From Jiulongibacter sp966250325 (GTDB lineage: Bacteria > Bacteroidota > Bacteroidia > Cytophagales > Spirosomataceae): 64,000 bases of DNA. Positions 60,609-64,000 of the stretch are shown piece by piece; position 1 is the first letter of the stretch, and each line of letters opens with the position of its first letter. The notes below the pieces were generated by a model. The model did no database searches and had not been told where the DNA came from. It saw only the letters and a list, made by a program, of their open reading frames with translations. The stretch lies in the NCBI GenBank assembly GCA_966250325.1, contig CBINGY010000017.1:13325-77324 (forward strand), read 5' to 3'. Made by a program: the position numbers and the translations under genes.

Positions 60609-62726
60609 TCAGTACTTAAATACTTTTTTGGAAGTTTCAACGCCTTCCGCTTCGATGACTACCTGATAAGCACCGGGAACCAGATTTGAGATATTGATAG
60701 TCCCTTCTCCATTTTTCAAGGTAATTCCTTTCTTCATTACGGCACGATTGTTTTGGTCAACAATAGTCACCTGTCCTTTTCCGGTAGTATTTCCAATTTT
60801 GAGGTTTAACACATCCGCGGTAGGATTAGGGAAAACATTGATCATGCCCTGGGCAGATTCACCCAATGAAATCCACTCTTCTTTACTCGGAGCAGAGGAG
60901 CCTACAGAATTTGAAGCAATAACCCGATATCCATAAGTTTCTCCATCGGTTACATTGGCATCGGTGTAAGTAGTGACATTTTTCGCCACTCTTCCAATCT
61001 CCGTCCAGGTAGCACCATCATCCGTTGATCTTTCGATAATGGTTTCAGCTTCTCTTGAAGAGCCATCTCTCCATACCAGAACCACCGCACCGTTTTTCTC
61101 TGCTGCAGTAAGACCCGCAGGTGATACCGGAGCTTTGCTGTAAGGTACCTGAATGGATATCGGACTGGTAAAACCAGAAACACCATATTTATTGTAGTCT
61201 GCTACCCTAGCTGTAATAGTTTCTCCTTCTTCAACAGGCTTGATAACAAATTTCTCGAAATCGAAATTGGTGGTGATTTTCTCTTTTACAGAACCATCCT
61301 CATTCAAAATTTCAATGATACTACCTGTTTTCCCGCCCACTTCATGATTAGCAATTTCAGAAATCCAGCTGAAATCTGCCTGAAGCTGACCTAAAGCATT
61401 TTCTGAAACGGCCATAGCAGGATTGTACGGATCATACGGAGGGCCCAGAAGAATTACTGTAATTGAACGATCACCGTACCCTCTGAAATTAAAGAATGTA
61501 TTCACGGCAGCCATGGTCACAGTAACTTTCGCTCCCGGTTTCATGCCGTCTCCTTCAGTAAACACCTTTATGTTGTCATTTTTGAATGCATATCTTCTCA
61601 ACTGAGCAGTAGTACCATCGCGGTAAGTTATGTCCAGAACAAACTCATATTGATCTCTGATTCTGTTATTACAGGCTACATCTTCGTTTTGATTTACCCA
61701 TGACATCGTAAAGCCTTTATCTGTAATATCATAGCCCTCAGAAATATTTCTCGGACCTATCGGAGCCTCGTATTGCGGAGATGCAACAGTAAGTGAAGGC
61801 GAATATCCTGTACCAGATTCATTGGTCGCATGAATAACAAATTTATAGGCTCTACCCGGAATGGTAGTTATTTTTTGACTCATTTGACCCGCAGCAGGGA
61901 ATCCTGAACCTACAATCTGATTCGTAAACTCATCATAGATCACGTAGGTATCTACCTGCGTATGGTCATTGAACTGCCAGCGGAGAGTTATACTTCCCGG
62001 ACAAGCCGCATCGTTATTGAAATACGCAGTTACTGGGGAGGCAGGTGCTGTACGTTTGGTTTTGAATTCAGCGACATTTGAAGTCTTATTGTCAGATCCA
62101 TTAGTTGCCACAATCCAGATTTCGTATGTCGTATTGGGTGACAAACCATTTACATCGTAATTATTAACGGTACCTTTAACCACAGGGAATCCGTTAACAG
62201 CAGTAGCACTTCCTCCACCTTTTATTTTGTAGAAAAGATTATAACTGGTAGCACCAGATGTCTGATCACCAATCTGAACTTTAACGGAATTTGGCGTAGT
62301 ATTTAATACAGAAATTCCAATATTGCCAGTAAATAATGCCGGAACGTAATTACCAGAACTTATTGAACTTGACTCGTATATCACTCCAATCTTTGCTTTT
62401 ACAGAGAAAACATAAGTTCTGCCTTCGATTAAACCCGAAACCGTATACTGATAATCTTTAACACCACTCCATGCAGTAGTTCCTGCAATAACAGGAGATC
62501 CTCCATTCTCAGTGTAGGAAATTTCAAACTCTGCACCCGCACTTGGTGGCGAATAGTCCGTTGGATAAGTCCACTGAACATTTGCAGATAACCCTTTAGG
62601 TTCAATATTGATTGTCAAGGGGGCCGGCATAGGGAGTGGAGCCGCTAACGCCTTTATAACCGCGTTTAAAAGTAGGACAATCAGGAAAGTGAAATTCGCA
62701 ACTTTTAAGTAGCTATTTTTTTTCAT
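60609..62726 (-). CDS. Secreted fibronectin type III protein with T9SS type A sorting domain
   Basis: 705 aa. Signal peptide (KVANFTFLIVLLLNAVIKALA), then several fibronectin type III modules over residues 35-615, shown by recurring endings such as EGRTYVFSVKAKI, NTTYEIWIVATNGS, GRAYKFVIHATNESG and DGETYGYRVIASNSVG. The last 75 residues (INVFPNPTADVLNLKIGN, then GAYQVVIEAEGV, then SKKVFKY) are a type A C-terminal sorting domain, predicting export by the type IX secretion system and attachment to the cell surface. No enzyme domain is seen; adhesion is a likely role but not shown. Single-gene unit with terminator. Confidence 0.9.
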   Translation of the reverse strand: MKKNSYLKVANFTFLIVLLLNAVIKALAAPLPMPAPLTINIEPKGLSANVQWTYPTDYSPPSAGAEFEISYTENGGSPVIAGTTAWSGVKDYQYTVSGLIEGRTYVFSVKAKIGVIYESSSISSGNYVPALFTGNIGISVLNTTPNSVKVQIGDQTSGATSYNLFYKIKGGGSATAVNGFPVVKGTVNNYDVNGLSPNTTYEIWIVATNGSDNKTSNVAEFKTKRTAPASPVTAYFNNDAACPGSITLRWQFNDHTQVDTYVIYDEFTNQIVGSGFPAAGQMSQKITTIPGRAYKFVIHATNESGTGYSPSLTVASPQYEAPIGPRNISEGYDITDKGFTMSWVNQNEDVACNNRIRDQYEFVLDITYRDGTTAQLRRYAFKNDNIKVFTEGDGMKPGAKVTVTMAAVNTFFNFRGYGDRSITVILLGPPYDPYNPAMAVSENALGQLQADFSWISEIANHEVGGKTGSIIEILNEDGSVKEKITTNFDFEKFVIKPVEEGETITARVADYNKYGVSGFTSPISIQVPYSKAPVSPAGLTAAEKNGAVVLVWRDGSSREAETIIERSTDDGATWTEIGRVAKNVTTYTDANVTDGETYGYRVIASNSVGSSAPSKEEWISLGESAQGMINVFPNPTADVLNLKIGNTTGKGQVTIVDQNNRAVMKKGITLKNGEGTINISNLVPGAYQVVIEAEGVETSKKVFKY

Positions 62727-62831
62727 GAAGGATGTAAGTTTATAATGTGTACCGTAAATATAAAGGTTTATTCAAGCCTAATGAAAACACGAACTCCCTA
62801 AAATAGAGAAAATTATTTTACGGTTCACGCA

Positions 62832-63665
62832 TTAATCCACTAATGATTTGTCAATCAGAAGTTTTCGGGCATCGTAAGCTTCCTTAACATCATGCACTCT
62901 TAAAATAGACGCTCCTTGCAAAAGAGCATAGCTATGAAGTACCGTAGATCCATTCAGGGCATCTGCAGCAGTGCAACCCAACGCTTCATATATCATCTTT
63001 TTCCGGGAAACTCCCACCAGCACCGGGCATTCCAATAATTCAAAAGTTTTCAAATCTTTTAATAAGGTAAAGTTCTGGTCACCTGTTTTTGCAAAACCAA
63101 AGCCCGGGTCTATGATAACATCTTTAACGCCCATGGATCGCAGCACGCTTAATTTTTGCGAGAGGTCTGAGATAATATCTGCTGTGAGATCCTTGTAGGT
63201 ATTCAGGGAAGACATGGTCTCAGGTGTACCCCGCATGTGCATCAGTACATAAGGAAGCCCGAGTTTTGCCACAGTTTCAAACATGTTATCATCCAGGTTT
63301 CCTCCGGAAACATCATTGATAATCCCGGCACCAGCTTCTGCGGCATTTCGGGCCACCTCCGCCCTGAACGTATCCACAGAAACTGGAATTTGCGGATATG
63401 AACTTTTCAGATACCCGATTACAGGGACTACGCGATCTGTTTCTTCCTCTGCCGAAACCTCTTTCGCACCCGGACGGGTTGAATAACCGCCTACATCAAA
63501 AATATCCAACCCCTCGGCCACCATCTTAGCCGCCTTTTCCTTTAAAGAGTCCTCTATCCTGCTGCCAGAAAAAAAAGAATCCGGAGTTGCGTTCAATATT
63601 CCCATGATACGTGGATAGCTAAGATCCAGTAACTCCCCCTGTAAATTCAAAACTTTATGGCTCAT
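62832..63665 (-). CDS. folP: Dihydropteroate synthase
   Basis: 277 aa TIM-barrel enzyme joining p-aminobenzoate and hydroxymethyl-dihydropterin pyrophosphate in folate synthesis; the target of sulfonamides. IMGILNATPDSFFSGS, DVGGYSTRPGAKEV, SVDTFRAEVARNAAEAG, INDVSGG, LMHMRGTPETM, IIDPGFGFAKTGDQN and the end VLRVHDVKEA are all present. It shares a 108-bp divergent promoter region with the DUF1599 gene at 63774, a pairing common in Bacteroidota. Confidence 0.96.
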   Translation of the reverse strand: MSHKVLNLQGELLDLSYPRIMGILNATPDSFFSGSRIEDSLKEKAAKMVAEGLDIFDVGGYSTRPGAKEVSAEEETDRVVPVIGYLKSSYPQIPVSVDTFRAEVARNAAEAGAGIINDVSGGNLDDNMFETVAKLGLPYVLMHMRGTPETMSSLNTYKDLTADIISDLSQKLSVLRSMGVKDVIIDPGFGFAKTGDQNFTLLKDLKTFELLECPVLVGVSRKKMIYEALGCTAADALNGSTVLHSYALLQGASILRVHDVKEAYDARKLLIDKSLVD

Positions 63666-63730
63666 TTGACGAATCGGGAATTAAATTCTGTGGTAATGCG
63701 AATGATTTCGTTTACTTTGCTCTGATTTCC

Positions 63731-63738
63731 TACTTTTG
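63731..63738 (+). promoter_or_regulatory. TANNTTTG box of the DUF1599 gene
   Basis: TACTTTTG, 35 nt before the ATG at 63774. The sequence TTTCC-box-CA is the same as at gltX (3908-3922). Confidence 0.6.
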
Positions 63739-63773
63739 CAAATCAACAAAAAAATAGCACTCCTACAGGGATA

Positions 63774-64000
63774 ATGATGCAAAAAACAGAGGCAGAATAC
63801 AAAGCAATTATTACCGAATGCAGAGACATTTTCACCAAGAAAAATCAGGATTATGGCACCTCATGGCGAATACTCCGGCTGCCATCTATCACCGATCAGA
63901 TTTTTATTAAAGCCCAACGCATCCGAACTCTTCAGGAAAATGGTTTTTCCAAAGTAAATGAAGGGCAGCGTCCCGAATTTATCGGCATTATCAATTACTG
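63774..64000 (+). CDS. DUF1599 family protein, N-terminal part
   Basis: Starts at 63774 (two ATG codons in a row; 63777 is equally possible) and runs off the window. About 75 codons are visible: the opening EAEYKAIITECRDIFTKKNQ with DYGTSW matches DUF1599, also called nucleotide modification associated domain 1, a family of unknown function that is widespread in Bacteroidota. No signal peptide. Confidence 0.85.
   Translation, partial: MMQKTEAEYKAIITECRDIFTKKNQDYGTSWRILRLPSITDQIFIKAQRIRTLQENGFSKVNEGQRPEFIGIINY

Overview
The window looks like chromosome of a Bacteroidota bacterium, most likely of the order Cytophagales. Three lines of evidence support this. Many genes have a TANNTTTG promoter box close upstream and no Shine-Dalgarno sequence. 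There is a secreted fibronectin-type-III protein with a type IX secretion C-terminal sorting domain, a TonB receptor and many small lipoproteins. The gene content includes TIGR00266, DUF1599, DUF502, MuiA/DUF4139, a CarboxypepD_reg-like protein and a 3-coathanger-stack protein. Most of the window is ordinary core genome, coding on both strands with short gaps. No rRNA, tRNA, CRISPR array, transposase or integrase was seen.

Layout. 0-2.4 kb: the last codons of a dienelactone hydrolase, then an A/T-rich block (zinc-motif/CarboxypepD_reg protein plus transglutaminase) bracketed by an exact 31-bp direct repeat of the hydrolase 3' end. 2.4-9.4 kb: hemN, gltX, small conserved proteins, a TIGR00266 protein, a DinB-fold protein and a sulfatase. 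9.6-18.5 kb: SNF2-type helicase, Kelch protein, lipoproteins, a stand-alone E2-type acyltransferase and clpB. 18.5-28.4 kb: NCS1-type permease, thiolase, PIN-PhoH protein, second sulfatase, two SDRs, pentapeptide protein and a secreted surface protein. 28.4-33.1 kb: recQ, ssb and a dnaX gene that is complete only if a -1 frameshift occurs on a run of nine A. 33.2-41.2 kb: a repeat-rich accessory stretch with a RelE/ParE-type and a VapBC-type toxin-antitoxin pair, an MlrC-like lipoprotein, an XRE-S24 regulator, a HerA-like ATPase, a small kinase and folD. 41.2-47 kb: glutamate-synthase-like flavoprotein, aroA, and a DUF502/MuiA operon. 48-49.4 kb: an A/T-rich two-gene unit of a GTPase and a three-helix membrane protein. 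49.5-64 kb: acetyltransferase, N-carbamoylputrescine amidase, sufB without its usual partners, lpxB, queD, an operon of thiolase, AMP-ligase and TonB receptor, the T9SS protein, folP and the start of a DUF1599 gene.

How the genes work together. Housekeeping functions include haem synthesis, tRNA charging, folate and one-carbon metabolism (folD, folP), replication and repair (dnaX, ssb, recQ), aromatic amino acids (aroA), lipid A (lpxB), Fe-S assembly (sufB) and protein disaggregation (clpB). Layered on these are envelope functions (sulfatases, TonB receptor, secreted proteins) and small accessory modules. Several modules are marked by dispersed hairpin repeats with a TCGTGGCACGA core, two of which flank the first toxin-antitoxin pair.

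The most unusual items are the GTPase/membrane-protein pair, the repeat-bracketed 2.2-kb block, the dnaX frameshift, the repeat-flanked toxin-antitoxin cassette, the thiolase/ligase/TonB operon, and a recurring arrangement in which the promoter box ends 4-6 nt before the start codon, implying leaderless mRNAs.
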